Source: Streptomyces alfalfae
GTDB lineage: Bacteria; Actinomycetota; Actinomycetes; Streptomycetales; Streptomycetaceae
DNA length: 64,000 bases
Assembly: GCF_004127445.1 (NCBI RefSeq)
Contig: NZ_QEXM01000049.1
Location: 62,001-126,000, forward strand
Direction: 5' to 3'
Below the pieces are notes generated by a model, which did not search any database, was not told where the DNA came from, and saw only the letters and a list, made by a program, of their open reading frames with translations. Made by a program: the position numbers and the translations under genes. Below, piece after piece: positions 50,905-60,340 of the stretch (position 1 is the stretch's first letter; each line of letters begins with the position of its first letter).

Positions 50905-51244
50905 GCGGGGCTCCTGGTTCTGGGGGGTTGGACGGCTGCCGCCGGCGGCTGATCCGGTTTTCGCCTGGTCCCACGGGGGTTCTTTGACCCCACGCGGGGT
51001 CCCGCGCGGGGTTCTCTGGTCCCGCGAGGGGTTCTTACGGGGGTTTCCTCGCAGATTAGGGGCGGTGCGCGGAGTCGGTCATGCTCCATCGGGGTGGGAT
51101 TGTGCCGGGCCGTTGTCCGACTTGGACACATACCGGTGGGCGGGGGTCCGCGCGGACCGGGCGCGTATCGGTGAACTCCCCCCGGACGGGCACTAGATTG
51201 AGCCCGGATCGACGGACGGACCGGCAGGTCAGGGGGCAAGGGCC
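50905..51244. other. Divergent intergenic region with direct repeats
   Basis: 340 bases between gabT and the ATPase gene, with no ORF of interest. Near-identical 20-base direct repeats lie at 50966-50985 (tggtcccacgggggttcttt) and 51017-51036 (tggtcccgcgaggggttctt), and further GGGGTTCT or GGGGTCCC words fall between and after them. These are candidate regulator sites for gabT. Promoters for both directions should lie here. Confidence 0.6.
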
Positions 51245-53623
51245 ATGGACACCGAGGGCACTCACGGGGCACGCGACGGGCGGCGGGCCGCACCGGTGCC
51301 GCTCACGGCGCCGCCCGCCGCCCCCACCGCCCCGCCGGCACCGAGGCAGCCGCCCGGAGCCGAGCGCTCCGCCGCCGTGGCGGAGTGGCTCGCGGACCCG
51401 CGCCCCAAGGCCTCGCCGGGCATCTGGCGCAAGGGCTACCGGCCCCCGGAGCCCGAGCCGGACACCGAGGGCGGCGACCGGCGGCGCATCGTGGGACTGG
51501 TCATCTCCACGCTGCTCGGACTGCTGTTCTGGTCGGCTTGGCAGCAGGGCGCCATCCCCTACCAGTGGGCCCCGCTGAGGCTGTTCACGCCGGGGGAGTG
51601 GTACTGGACGGGCAGCATGCAGCCCAAGAAGTGGCAGGGCGAGGAGGCCAAGATCGTCTACCACGGCTTCGTCTTCGGCATCCTCGTCTACACCGTCGGG
51701 CGGCTCGGCGCCTGGCCCGACGCGATCCGCCACTACGTGATGCGGCGCCCGCAGCCCGCCCGCGCCGTCATCGCCTCCCTCGGGTCCGTCGGCACCCTGC
51801 TCTTCGTCTGGCCGAGCTTCCTCGGCCTCGACTGGCGCCCGCTGCCCGTGGCCGACCCCGTCTTCTCCCTGGTCGCCCTCGTCGCCGGCCTCGACGTCTT
51901 CACCTCGCCCGTGATCACCGGCCTCCTGTACGCGGCCATCACCATCGCCGTGCTGTGGCCCTTCGTCCACATCGGCGGCTGGTGGCAGGCGATCCGTGAC
52001 GGCGCCACGGCCGGCCGGCGATCCGCCCCGCCCCCGCCGCGCCCCGCCGACGCCCCCGCACCCGCCCACTGGCCCGAGCTGCGCGCGGCGGGCCACGACA
52101 AGGCCGCCGACCTGCTCTCCGCCGAACTGCTCGGCGGACGCATGAACGACGTCGACTGCGCCCGTGTGTTCCACGCCTGGCGCTCGGCCGCCGCCGACCC
52201 GGCCGCGCTCGCGGGCTTCGTCGACACGGTCGCCCGCGACGGCGCCGCGGCCTGGACGCACCCCTCGGGCCAGCGCGACCTGCCCGTGCGCACCGCCACG
52301 CACGACCTCCTCGTGGGCCAGGTCAGGATCGGCCGCTTCGCGAAGGACGAGCGCAATCCGTACGCGGTGCGCAACGCCCACGCCGCCCTCGAACCGGCCG
52401 TGCTCGGCACCTCCCTGCTCGCCGTCGGCCCGCCCGGCGCGGGCAAGACCGGCAGGCTGATGCGGCCCGTCACCGAGTCGCTCGCCCTCGGGGCGCTCAC
52501 GGGGCGGTGCGCGGTCGTCGCGGTCTGCGCCGCGGGCGCCGACCTCGGCGGCGACGACTCCTACGACGTGGTGGTCAAGCCCGGCGACCCCACGTCCGTG
52601 CACGACATCGACCTGTACGCGGACTGCGCCGACGCCGACGAGGCGGCCGCCTTCCTCGCCGAGGGCCTGGTCGGCGACCTCGACGCCGTCGGCACCCAGC
52701 GCGCCGCCACCGCCCTCGCCCAGCTCCTCGGCCCCTACCGCGCCCTGCACGGCCGCTTCCCCTCCGTCCCCGTGCTGCGCGAACTGCTCGACGGCGACCC
52801 CGCCGGGCTCGCCGCACTCCAGGCGGGCCTCACCGCGGGCGAGCACTCCGCCATGCGCCGCGAACTGGACGCCCGTATCCGCCAGTCCCACACCCCGAAC
52901 GACCCGGGGCCCGCCCTCGCCGACCGCCTCGCCCTGCTCGACCGGCCTGCCTTCGCCGACTTCTTCGACCCCGGCGGCGAAGGGCGCCCCTTCTCGATGC
53001 GGGCCGTCGTCCACCACCCGCTCCGGGTCCGCGTCGACCTGCCCGAGCACGGCCACGAAGAGGCCTCGCGGCTGCTCGCGCGGCTGCTCCTCGCCCAGTT
53101 CGGGTACGTCGTGCGCGGCCGCGCACGACGGCCGCACTTCGCCTGCCTGGTCCTCGACGACGCCGCCCGCACCATCACCGCGGAGAGCGTGCGCGCCATC
53201 CAGCGGCTGCGGTCCCTGAACGCGGGCGTCGTGCTCGGCCTGCGCACCATCGGCGAGGTGCCCGAGCCGCTCCAGGGGCCGCTGTACGCGGCGGTCGGCT
53301 GCCGCATGGCGTTCTCCGGGGTGACGACCTGGGACGGGCGGCGGTTCACCGAGGCGTGGGGCACCGAGTGGATCGAGACCAAGGAGGTCGCCCAGCACAC
53401 CGTCTTCGCCGACCAGCCGATGACCCGGGCCCTGCACTCGCTGCGCAAGCTGGTCACCGGCAAGGCCGTGACGACCGACGCCGTCACCGTCCGCAAGGTC
53501 GAACGCGAACGCTGGTCCGCCTCCGACCTCGCCCACTCCCTGCCCCCCGGCCACGCCGTGCTCTCGCTGACCACCGTCCACGGGGAGCACGCGCCGCCGC
53601 TCCTCGTCGACCTGCGGGGGTAG
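51245..53623 (+). CDS. Membrane-anchored ATPase, conjugative-coupling-protein-like
   Basis: A 792-residue protein. Residues 1-45 are Pro/Ala rich. About 80-250 contain four to five membrane segments (for example IVGLVISTLLGLLFWSAW, IVYHGFVFGILVYTVG, VIASLGSVGTLLFVWPSFLG, VITGLLYAAITIAVLWPFV). A large cytoplasmic ATPase follows, with Walker A GPPGAGKT at about 395-402 and a probable Walker B FACLVLDDAAR at about 632-642. The arrangement is that of VirD4/TraG-like coupling or FtsK-like ATPases, but no relaxase or pilus gene is nearby. Function unknown. It sits between gabT and a PucR regulator. Confidence 0.8.
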   Translation: MDTEGTHGARDGRRAAPVPLTAPPAAPTAPPAPRQPPGAERSAAVAEWLADPRPKASPGIWRKGYRPPEPEPDTEGGDRRRIVGLVISTLLGLLFWSAWQQGAIPYQWAPLRLFTPGEWYWTGSMQPKKWQGEEAKIVYHGFVFGILVYTVGRLGAWPDAIRHYVMRRPQPARAVIASLGSVGTLLFVWPSFLGLDWRPLPVADPVFSLVALVAGLDVFTSPVITGLLYAAITIAVLWPFVHIGGWWQAIRDGATAGRRSAPPPPRPADAPAPAHWPELRAAGHDKAADLLSAELLGGRMNDVDCARVFHAWRSAAADPAALAGFVDTVARDGAAAWTHPSGQRDLPVRTATHDLLVGQVRIGRFAKDERNPYAVRNAHAALEPAVLGTSLLAVGPPGAGKTGRLMRPVTESLALGALTGRCAVVAVCAAGADLGGDDSYDVVVKPGDPTSVHDIDLYADCADADEAAAFLAEGLVGDLDAVGTQRAATALAQLLGPYRALHGRFPSVPVLRELLDGDPAGLAALQAGLTAGEHSAMRRELDARIRQSHTPNDPGPALADRLALLDRPAFADFFDPGGEGRPFSMRAVVHHPLRVRVDLPEHGHEEASRLLARLLLAQFGYVVRGRARRPHFACLVLDDAARTITAESVRAIQRLRSLNAGVVLGLRTIGEVPEPLQGPLYAAVGCRMAFSGVTTWDGRRFTEAWGTEWIETKEVAQHTVFADQPMTRALHSLRKLVTGKAVTTDAVTVRKVERERWSASDLAHSLPPGHAVLSLTTVHGEHAPPLLVDLRG

Positions 53624-53771
53624 TTCCGGACAACACCGGATGGCGTGTTCGGCGGGACGAACGATGACGCGGACCGGCGGTGCGTCCGTACCGTACGGTG
53701 AGGCAGAATCGACACAGGTCGTTCATACGGACCGGCCAAAAGATCCACATCGCCGCAGACGTGAAGGTCCC

Positions 53772-55478
53772 ATGCCGCCCACGCTCGCCTCGCTCGTCCA
53801 CCACTCCGCGCTCAAACTGACCGTGCGCGCCGGCGAGGAGCGCCTGGACACCCCCGTGCGCTGGGCGCACGCCAGCGAGCTCGCCGACCCCGTGCCCTAC
53901 ATGGAGGGCGGCGAACTGCTCCTGATCACGGCGCTCAAACTGGACGCCGAGGACCCGGCGGCCATGCGGCGCTACGTGCAGCGGCTCGCCGGAGCAGGCG
54001 TCGTCGGCCTCGGCTTCGCCGTCGGCGTGCACTACCCCGACATCCCCAAGGCCCTGCTCGACGCGGCCACCGAGGCGGACCTGCCGCTCATCGAGGTGCC
54101 GCGCCGCACGCCGTTCCTCGCCATCAGCAAGGCCGTGTCCGCCGCCATCGCCGCCGAGCAGTACAAGGCGGTCACCGCGGGCTTCGCCGCCCAGCGCGAA
54201 CTGACCAAGCAGGCGCTGAGCGACGGCCCCGAAGGCCTGCTGCTCGCCCTCGCCGGACAGGTCGACGGCTGGGCCGCGCTGTACGACGCCTCGGGCGCCG
54301 TCGTCGCCACCGCACCGGAGTGGGCCTCCCGCAGGGCCGCCCGCCTCACCGCCGACGTCGAACGCCTCCGGGAGCGGCCGGCACCCGCCAGCTCGGTCGT
54401 CGGGGGCGCCGAGGACCGCGTGGAGCTGCACTCGCTGGGGACCGGGCGCAGGCCGCGCGCCGCGCTCGCCGTCGGCACGGCGTCCACCCTTGGCACCGCC
54501 GAGCGGTACGCGGTGCACTCCGCCATCGCCCTGCTCACCCTGACCACGGAACGCTCCCGGTCGCTGCACGCCGCCGAACAGCGGATCGGCGCGGCCGTGC
54601 TGCGGATGCTGCTCGCGGGGGAGCCCGACCACGCGCGCACGGTCGCGGGGGACCTCTACGGCGGGCTGCTCGACGCGCCGTTCCGGCTCGTCGTCGCCGA
54701 CGTGGCGTCCGCCTCGGCCGCGCGGGTGCGGGCCGGCGCCGACGGGGGCGCCAGGGCCCGGGGCGACGAGGCCACGCAGGACGCCGCCGCGCCGGGCGAG
54801 GCCGCGGCCCGCGCGGTGCTGACCGACGCCTCGTCCGCGGGCGGCGACCCCCTGGCCGCGCTCGTCGACGTCGTCGAGGCCGCCGCCGCCCGCTCCGGCG
54901 AGGCCCTGCTCGTCGTCCCGTACGGGGAGCGGATCGTGCTGCTCACCGTGGACGGCGGCGCGGGCGCGCGGGCCTGCGCGGAGTACGCGGCGGCGCTGGA
55001 GGCCGGGCGCCGCACGGGGCGCGAGGCCGCGGCGTCCGGAGAAGAGGCCGAGCTGGTCATGGGGCTCTCCGCGCCCGCCGGGCCGATCGCCGCGGCCACC
55101 GCGTACAAGCAGGCCGAGCAGGCGCTGTCCGTCGCGCGGCGCCGGGGCCGCGCCCTGGTCGAGCACGAGGAGCTGGCCGCGGGCTCGGTCCTGCCGCTGC
55201 TCGCGGACGACGCGGTGCGGGCCTTCGCCGACGGCCTCCTGCGCGCCCTGCACGACCACGACGCCACCGGCCGCGGTGACCTCGTCGCCTCGCTGCGGGC
55301 CTGGCTCTCCCGGCACGGCCAGTGGGACGCGGCGGCGGCCGACCTCGGGGTCCACCGGCACACCCTGCGGTACCGCATGCGCAGGGTCGAGGAGATCCTC
55401 GGCCGCTCCCTGGACGACCCGGACGTCCGCATGGAGCTGTGGCTCAGCCTGAAGGCGACGTCGATGCCGCAGGACTGA
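53772..55478 (+). CDS. PucR family transcriptional regulator
   Basis: A 568-residue PucR-type regulator. The N-terminal purine-catabolism-regulator domain (SLVHHSALKLTVRAGEERLD, then ELADPVPYMEGGELLLIT) spans about 1-125. A GGDEF-like or helical middle follows, and the C-terminal HTH (WLSRHGQWDAAAADLGVHRH then TLRYRMRRVEEILGR) lies at about 515-555. PucR-type GabR activates the gab genes in Corynebacterium glutamicum, as I recall; with gabT and an aldehyde dehydrogenase nearby a similar role is likely. GAAGG precedes the ATG at 53772. Confidence 0.9.
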   Translation: MPPTLASLVHHSALKLTVRAGEERLDTPVRWAHASELADPVPYMEGGELLLITALKLDAEDPAAMRRYVQRLAGAGVVGLGFAVGVHYPDIPKALLDAATEADLPLIEVPRRTPFLAISKAVSAAIAAEQYKAVTAGFAAQRELTKQALSDGPEGLLLALAGQVDGWAALYDASGAVVATAPEWASRRAARLTADVERLRERPAPASSVVGGAEDRVELHSLGTGRRPRAALAVGTASTLGTAERYAVHSAIALLTLTTERSRSLHAAEQRIGAAVLRMLLAGEPDHARTVAGDLYGGLLDAPFRLVVADVASASAARVRAGADGGARARGDEATQDAAAPGEAAARAVLTDASSAGGDPLAALVDVVEAAAARSGEALLVVPYGERIVLLTVDGGAGARACAEYAAALEAGRRTGREAAASGEEAELVMGLSAPAGPIAAATAYKQAEQALSVARRRGRALVEHEELAAGSVLPLLADDAVRAFADGLLRALHDHDATGRGDLVASLRAWLSRHGQWDAAAADLGVHRHTLRYRMRRVEEILGRSLDDPDVRMELWLSLKATSMPQD

Positions 55479-55563
55479 GGCGGGGTACTGCTCCCACGGG
55501 CAGGCCCCGCTGCCGGGCGAACCGCCGGGCGGACGGTAAAGCCGTCGCGCCGCACAGCGGTAG

Positions 55564-55597
55564 GCGGCACGAAACGCCAGGCGGCACGAAACGCCAG
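55564..55597. repeat. 17-base perfect tandem repeat
   Basis: gcggcacgaaacgccag occurs twice without gap (55564-55580, 55581-55597), followed by degenerate copies (gcagtacaaagcggc; acaaacgccag at about 55643). It is in the 242-base gap between the PucR gene and the aldehyde dehydrogenase and may be a regulator-binding array. Confidence 0.75.
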
Positions 55598-55720
55598 GCA
55601 GTACAAAGCGGCGCAAGGCCCCCGGCCAGCACTCCGCGTAGGACAAACGCCAGGTGAGACCCCTGCCCCTACGGTGAGGACGTACCCCAGACACACCTCC
55701 GCGGAAGGGCCGGGAATCAC

Positions 55721-57166
55721 ATGACTTCCATCCACGCCTTCTGGCTCGCCGGTCGCCAGACCACCGGCGAGACCACGCTCGACGTCCACTCGCCCTGGGA
55801 CGGACGGCTCGTCGCCCGGGCCGCCGTGCCGACCGACGCCCAGGTCGAGGAGGCCGTGGCCGCCGCGTACGCCGTGCGCGACGAGTTCGCCGCGACCCCG
55901 GCCCACGCCCGCGCCGCCGCCCTGGACCACGTGAGCCGCAGGCTGGTGGAGCGTACGGAGGAGATCGCCCAGCTCATCTCCGCCGAGAACGGCAAGCCCA
56001 TCAAGTGGGCCCGCGGCGAGGTCGGCCGCGCCGTCTCCGTCTTCCGGTTCGCCGCGGAGGAGGCCCGCCGCTTCAACGGCGGCGAGGCCCAGCGCCTGGA
56101 CACCGACGCGGGCGGCCAGGGCCGGCTCGCGCTGACCCGCCGCTTCCCCAAGGGCGTCGTCCTCGGCATCGCGCCGTTCAACTTCCCGCTGAACCTCTGC
56201 GCGCACAAGATCGCCCCGGCCATCGCCGTCGGCGCGCCGATCATCCTGAAGCCCGCCCCGGCGACCCCGCTCTCCGGCCTGATCCTCGGCGAACTGCTCG
56301 CCGAGACCGAGCTGCCCGCCGGCTCCTGGTCCATCCTGCCGGTGGCCAACGGCAAGATGCCCGCCCTGGTCCAGGACGAGCGCATGCCCGTGATCTCCTT
56401 CACCGGCTCCGACAAGGTCGGCTACGCGATCATGGACTCGGTGCCGCGCAAGCACTGCACCCTGGAGCTGGGCGGAAACGGCGCCGCGGTCGTCCTCGGA
56501 GACTTCTCCTCCGACGAGGACCTGGACTGGGCCGCCTCGCGCATCGCGACCTTCTCCAACTACCAGGGCGGCCAGTCCTGCATCTCGGTGCAGCGCGTCA
56601 TCGCCGACGCCTCCGTGTACGACGGGCTCGTCTCGCGCGTCGTCAAGGCCGTCGAGGCCCAGGTCACCGGCGACCCCTCGGACCCGGCGACCGAGGTCGG
56701 CCCGCTGGTCAACGAGGAAGCCGCCAAGCGCGTGGAGTCCTGGGTCGACGAGGCGGTCGCGGCGGGCGCCAAGCTGCTCACCGGCGGCAAGCGCGACGGC
56801 GCCACGTACGCGCCGACCGTGCTCGCCGACGTGCCGGCCGACGTCACGATCGCGTGCGAAGAGGTCTTCGGACCCGTCCTCACCCTGAAGAAGGTGGACG
56901 GCGAGGCCGAGGCGTTCGCCGCCGTCAACGACTCCAAGTACGGCCTCCAGGCGGGCGTCTTCACGCACGACCTGCAGACCGCCTTCCGCGCGCACCGCGC
57001 CCTCGAGGTCGGCGGCGTGGTCATCGGCGACGCCCCCTCCTACCGCGCCGACCAGATGCCGTACGGCGGCGTGAAGCAGTCCGGCGTGGGCCGCGAGGGC
57101 GTCCGCTTCGCGATGGACGACTACACCTACGAGCGCGTCATGGTCCTCACGGGCCTCGCGCTGTAA
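55721..57166 (+). CDS. Aldehyde dehydrogenase (possible succinic semialdehyde dehydrogenase)
   Basis: A 481-residue aldehyde dehydrogenase: IAPFNFPLNLCAHKIAPAIA, FTGSDKVGYAIM, catalytic Glu in LELGGNGAAVV and Cys in QGGQSCISVQRV. It differs clearly from the two aminobutyraldehyde-type enzymes in this window (GQSC instead of GQDC), and is nearer the lactaldehyde/phosphonoacetaldehyde/semialdehyde branch. Following the PucR gene and lying 5 kb from gabT, it may oxidise succinic semialdehyde; this is inferred from context. The start at 55721 has AAGGGCCGGGA upstream. Confidence 0.88.
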   Translation: MTSIHAFWLAGRQTTGETTLDVHSPWDGRLVARAAVPTDAQVEEAVAAAYAVRDEFAATPAHARAAALDHVSRRLVERTEEIAQLISAENGKPIKWARGEVGRAVSVFRFAAEEARRFNGGEAQRLDTDAGGQGRLALTRRFPKGVVLGIAPFNFPLNLCAHKIAPAIAVGAPIILKPAPATPLSGLILGELLAETELPAGSWSILPVANGKMPALVQDERMPVISFTGSDKVGYAIMDSVPRKHCTLELGGNGAAVVLGDFSSDEDLDWAASRIATFSNYQGGQSCISVQRVIADASVYDGLVSRVVKAVEAQVTGDPSDPATEVGPLVNEEAAKRVESWVDEAVAAGAKLLTGGKRDGATYAPTVLADVPADVTIACEEVFGPVLTLKKVDGEAEAFAAVNDSKYGLQAGVFTHDLQTAFRAHRALEVGGVVIGDAPSYRADQMPYGGVKQSGVGREGVRFAMDDYTYERVMVLTGLAL

Positions 57167-57303
57167 GACCCGCGAGACCGACGGCCGGAGCCCACTGTGC
57201 GGGGGCTCCGGCCGTTGCCGTGCGCCCGGCCCGCCTGGTGGTGCTGACACCAGGCTCCGCACGCTCTACCCGGCCTCCGCCGCGCGCCGCCATCGTGGCC
57301 GGC

Positions 57304-58185
57304 ATGAGCAGACACACCACCCTGATCACCGGCGCCACCCAGGGCCTCGGCCGGGGCATCGCCCTCGACCTCGCCGCGCGCGGCCACGCCCTCCTCCTGC
57401 ACGGCCGCGACCAGGGCCGCCTCGACGCCGTCGCCGCCGAGGTGCGGGACACCGCCCCGGACGCCCCCGTCCGCACCTACCTCGCCGACCTCGCCGACCT
57501 GGACCAGGTGCGCTCCCTGGCCGCCCGCGTCCGCGCCGCCGAGCCCCGGCTCGACGGCCTCGTCAACAACGCCGTGGCGGGCGGCGGCGCCGAACCGCTG
57601 CGCCGCGAGTTCAGCAGGCAGGGCCACGAGCTGCGGTTCGCGGTGAACCACCTGGCCCCCTACGCCCTCGTACGCGGTCTGCTGCCCCTGCTCACCGCCT
57701 CCGCGCCCGCCCGTGTCGTCAACGTCGCCTCCATCGGGCAGGAGGCGATCGACTTCGACGACGTCATGCTGGAGCACGGCTACGAGGGGCTGCGGGCCTA
57801 CTGCCGCAGCAAGCTCGCCATGATCATGGCCACGTTCGATCTGGCCGCCGAACTCGACGGCACGGGCGTCACGGTGAACACCCTGCACCCCGCCCACCTC
57901 ATGGACACCGAGGGAGTACGGGCCTACGGCCTGACCCCGGCCGTAGGCGTCGACGAGGGGGTGCGGCCCACGGTGCGGCTGCTCGTCGACCCCGACGTCG
58001 CGGGCACGACGGGCCGCTACTTCGACCGGTTCACCGACACCCGCGCGCACGAGCAGGCGTACGACACCGCGGCCCGGACCCGCCTGATGGAGCTCACCCA
58101 CCGCCTCCTGGACCCGCACGGAGGCGGCGATGGCTGCGCGAGGACTGGTGGGACCGGGACGAATCGGGTAACAACGATCCAGTAG
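57304..58185 (+). CDS. Short-chain dehydrogenase/reductase
   Basis: A 293-residue SDR. The Rossmann motif is TGATQGLGRG, followed by LADLADLDQV, VNNAVAGGG (NNAG-like), VVNVASIGQEA and the catalytic YxxxK in AYCRSKLAM. The C-terminal 20 residues (DGCARTGGTGTNRVTTIQ) are unlike the family and may be a read-on extension. No ribosome-binding site is clear for the ATG at 57304; a GTG at 57295 is in frame. The substrate is unknown. Confidence 0.88.
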   Translation: MSRHTTLITGATQGLGRGIALDLAARGHALLLHGRDQGRLDAVAAEVRDTAPDAPVRTYLADLADLDQVRSLAARVRAAEPRLDGLVNNAVAGGGAEPLRREFSRQGHELRFAVNHLAPYALVRGLLPLLTASAPARVVNVASIGQEAIDFDDVMLEHGYEGLRAYCRSKLAMIMATFDLAAELDGTGVTVNTLHPAHLMDTEGVRAYGLTPAVGVDEGVRPTVRLLVDPDVAGTTGRYFDRFTDTRAHEQAYDTAARTRLMELTHRLLDPHGGGDGCARTGGTGTNRVTTIQ

Positions 58186-58303
58186 CACCAGTCAGTAACC
58201 GCGACCGCGGGTGCCTTCCCGCGGCCGCAGTCGGCAACCGTACGGGCAGACGCCGGGCCGCCAGGTCCGGCGTGGCCCCACTCCGCGGCGAGGTGAGCTC
58301 CTC

Positions 58304-60244
58304 ATGTCCGCACCATCCGCAAAGCCGTCCGTGAGCGAACGCGAGGCCCGGCAGGTCGCCGAGGCCGCCCGCGAGCAGGACTGGCGCAAGCCCAGCTTCG
58401 CCAAGGAACTCTTCCTCGGCCGCTTCCGGCTCGACCTGATCCACCCGCACCCGATGCCGCCCGACGAGGACGCGCGGCGCGGCGAGGAGTTCCTCGCCAG
58501 GCTCCGCCACTTCTGCGAGACGCGGATCGACGGGGCCCGCATCGAGCGCGAGGCGCGGATCCCCGACGAGGTCGTCAAGGGCCTCAAGGAGCTCGGCGCC
58601 CTCGGCATGAAGATCGACACGAAGTACGGCGGGCTCGGCCTCACCCAGGTCTACTACAACAAGGCCCTCGCGCTCGTCGGCTCCGCGAGCCCCGCGATCG
58701 GCGCGCTGCTCTCCGCGCATCAGTCGATCGGCGTACCGCAGCCGCTGAAGATCTTCGGCACCCAGGAGCAGAAGGACACCTTCCTGCCGCGCTGCGCCCG
58801 TACCGACATCACGGCGTTCCTCCTCACCGAGCCGGACGTCGGCTCCGACCCGGCGCGGCTGGCCACCACGGCCGTGCCCGACGGCGACGATCACTACGTC
58901 CTGGACGGCGTGAAGCTGTGGACCACCAACGGCGTCGTCGCCGACCTGCTCGTCGTGATGGCGCGCGTGCCGAGATCCGAGGGGCACAAGGGCGGCATCA
59001 CGGCCTTCGTCGTCGAGGCGGCCTCCGAAGGCGTCACCGTCGAGAACCGCAACGCCTTCATGGGCCTGCGCGGCCTGGAGAACGGCGTGACCCGCTTCCA
59101 CCAGGTGCGCGTCCCCGCCGCCCACCGCATCGGCCCCGAGGGCGCGGGCCTGAAGATCGCCCTGACCACCCTCAACACCGGCAGGCTCTCTCTGCCCGCC
59201 ATGTGCGTCGGCGCGGGCAAGTGGTGTCTGAAGATCGCCCGCGAGTGGTCCGGCGCCCGTGAGCAGTGGGGCAAGCCCGTGGCGTTCCACGAGGCGGTCG
59301 GCGCGAAGATCTCCTTCATCGCGGCGACGACCTTCGCGCTCGAAGCGGTGCTCGACCTCTCCTCGCAGATGGCCGACGAGGATCGCAACGACATCCGCAT
59401 CGAGGCCGCCCTCGCCAAGCTGTACGGCTCCGAGATGGCCTGCCTGATGGCCGACGAGCTGGTCCAGATCCGCGGCGGACGCGGCTTCGAGACCGCCGCG
59501 TCCCTCGCTGCCCGCGGCGAGCGCGCGGTCCCCGCCGAGCAGATCCTGCGCGACCTGCGCATCAACCGCATCTTCGAGGGGTCCACGGAGATCATGCACC
59601 TGCTGATCGCCCGCGAGGCCGTCGACGCCCACCTCAAGGTCGCCGGCGACCTCATCGACCCCGACAAGACACTCTCCGACAAGGCCAGGGCGGGCGCGCG
59701 GGCCGGCGGCTTCTACGCCCGCTGGCTGCCGAAACTGGTGGCAGGGCCCGGCCAACTCCCGCGCTCCTACGCGGAGTTCCACCCCGAGGGCCACGTGGAC
59801 CTCTCCGGCCATCTGCGCTACGTGGAACGCGGCGCCCGCAAGCTGGCCCGCTCCACCTTCTACGCCATGTCCCGCTGGCAGGGGAAGATGGAGACCAAGC
59901 AGGGCTTCCTCGGCCGCGTCGTCGACATCGGCGCCGAGCTGTTCGCCATGAGCGCGGCCTGCGTGCGCGCCGAGCTCCTGCGCACCACCGAGGACCACGG
60001 CCGCGAGGCCTACCAGCTCGCCGACGCCTTCTGCCGGCAGTCCCGCATCCGCGTCGAGGAACTCTTCGCCCGGCTGTGGACCAACACCGACGACCTGGAC
60101 CGCAAGGTGGTCAAGGGCGTCCTGTCCGGCACGTACACCTGGCTCGAAGCAGGCGTCATCGACCCCTCGGGGGACGGCCCGTGGATCGCCGAGGCCGCCC
60201 CGGGCCCCTCGAAACGGGACAACGTCCACCGTCCGATCCACTGA
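58304..60244 (+). CDS. Acyl-CoA dehydrogenase family protein
   Basis: A 646-residue acyl-CoA dehydrogenase, larger than the usual 380-400 residues. FAD-binding and core features are FLLTEPDVGSDPA, LWTTNGVVADLLVVMA, FMGLRGLENGVTRFHQV, and IRGGRGFETAAS followed by INRIFEGSTEIMHLLI. The extra C-terminal part of about 180 residues is helical (VERGARKLARSTFYAMSRWQ). This size class is common in Actinobacteria. GAGGTG at 58290-58295 supports the ATG at 58304. It is independent of dxr, with a 96-base gap. Confidence 0.92.
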   Translation: MSAPSAKPSVSEREARQVAEAAREQDWRKPSFAKELFLGRFRLDLIHPHPMPPDEDARRGEEFLARLRHFCETRIDGARIEREARIPDEVVKGLKELGALGMKIDTKYGGLGLTQVYYNKALALVGSASPAIGALLSAHQSIGVPQPLKIFGTQEQKDTFLPRCARTDITAFLLTEPDVGSDPARLATTAVPDGDDHYVLDGVKLWTTNGVVADLLVVMARVPRSEGHKGGITAFVVEAASEGVTVENRNAFMGLRGLENGVTRFHQVRVPAAHRIGPEGAGLKIALTTLNTGRLSLPAMCVGAGKWCLKIAREWSGAREQWGKPVAFHEAVGAKISFIAATTFALEAVLDLSSQMADEDRNDIRIEAALAKLYGSEMACLMADELVQIRGGRGFETAASLAARGERAVPAEQILRDLRINRIFEGSTEIMHLLIAREAVDAHLKVAGDLIDPDKTLSDKARAGARAGGFYARWLPKLVAGPGQLPRSYAEFHPEGHVDLSGHLRYVERGARKLARSTFYAMSRWQGKMETKQGFLGRVVDIGAELFAMSAACVRAELLRTTEDHGREAYQLADAFCRQSRIRVEELFARLWTNTDDLDRKVVKGVLSGTYTWLEAGVIDPSGDGPWIAEAAPGPSKRDNVHRPIH

Positions 60245-60340
60245 GCACGCCCCGCGCCCGGACCCCCCGAGCAGCGCCACATGCGCCACATCGGGGCCCG
60301 CGAGGTCCGGGCGCGGACGTCTTGCGGCCACAATGGGGGG

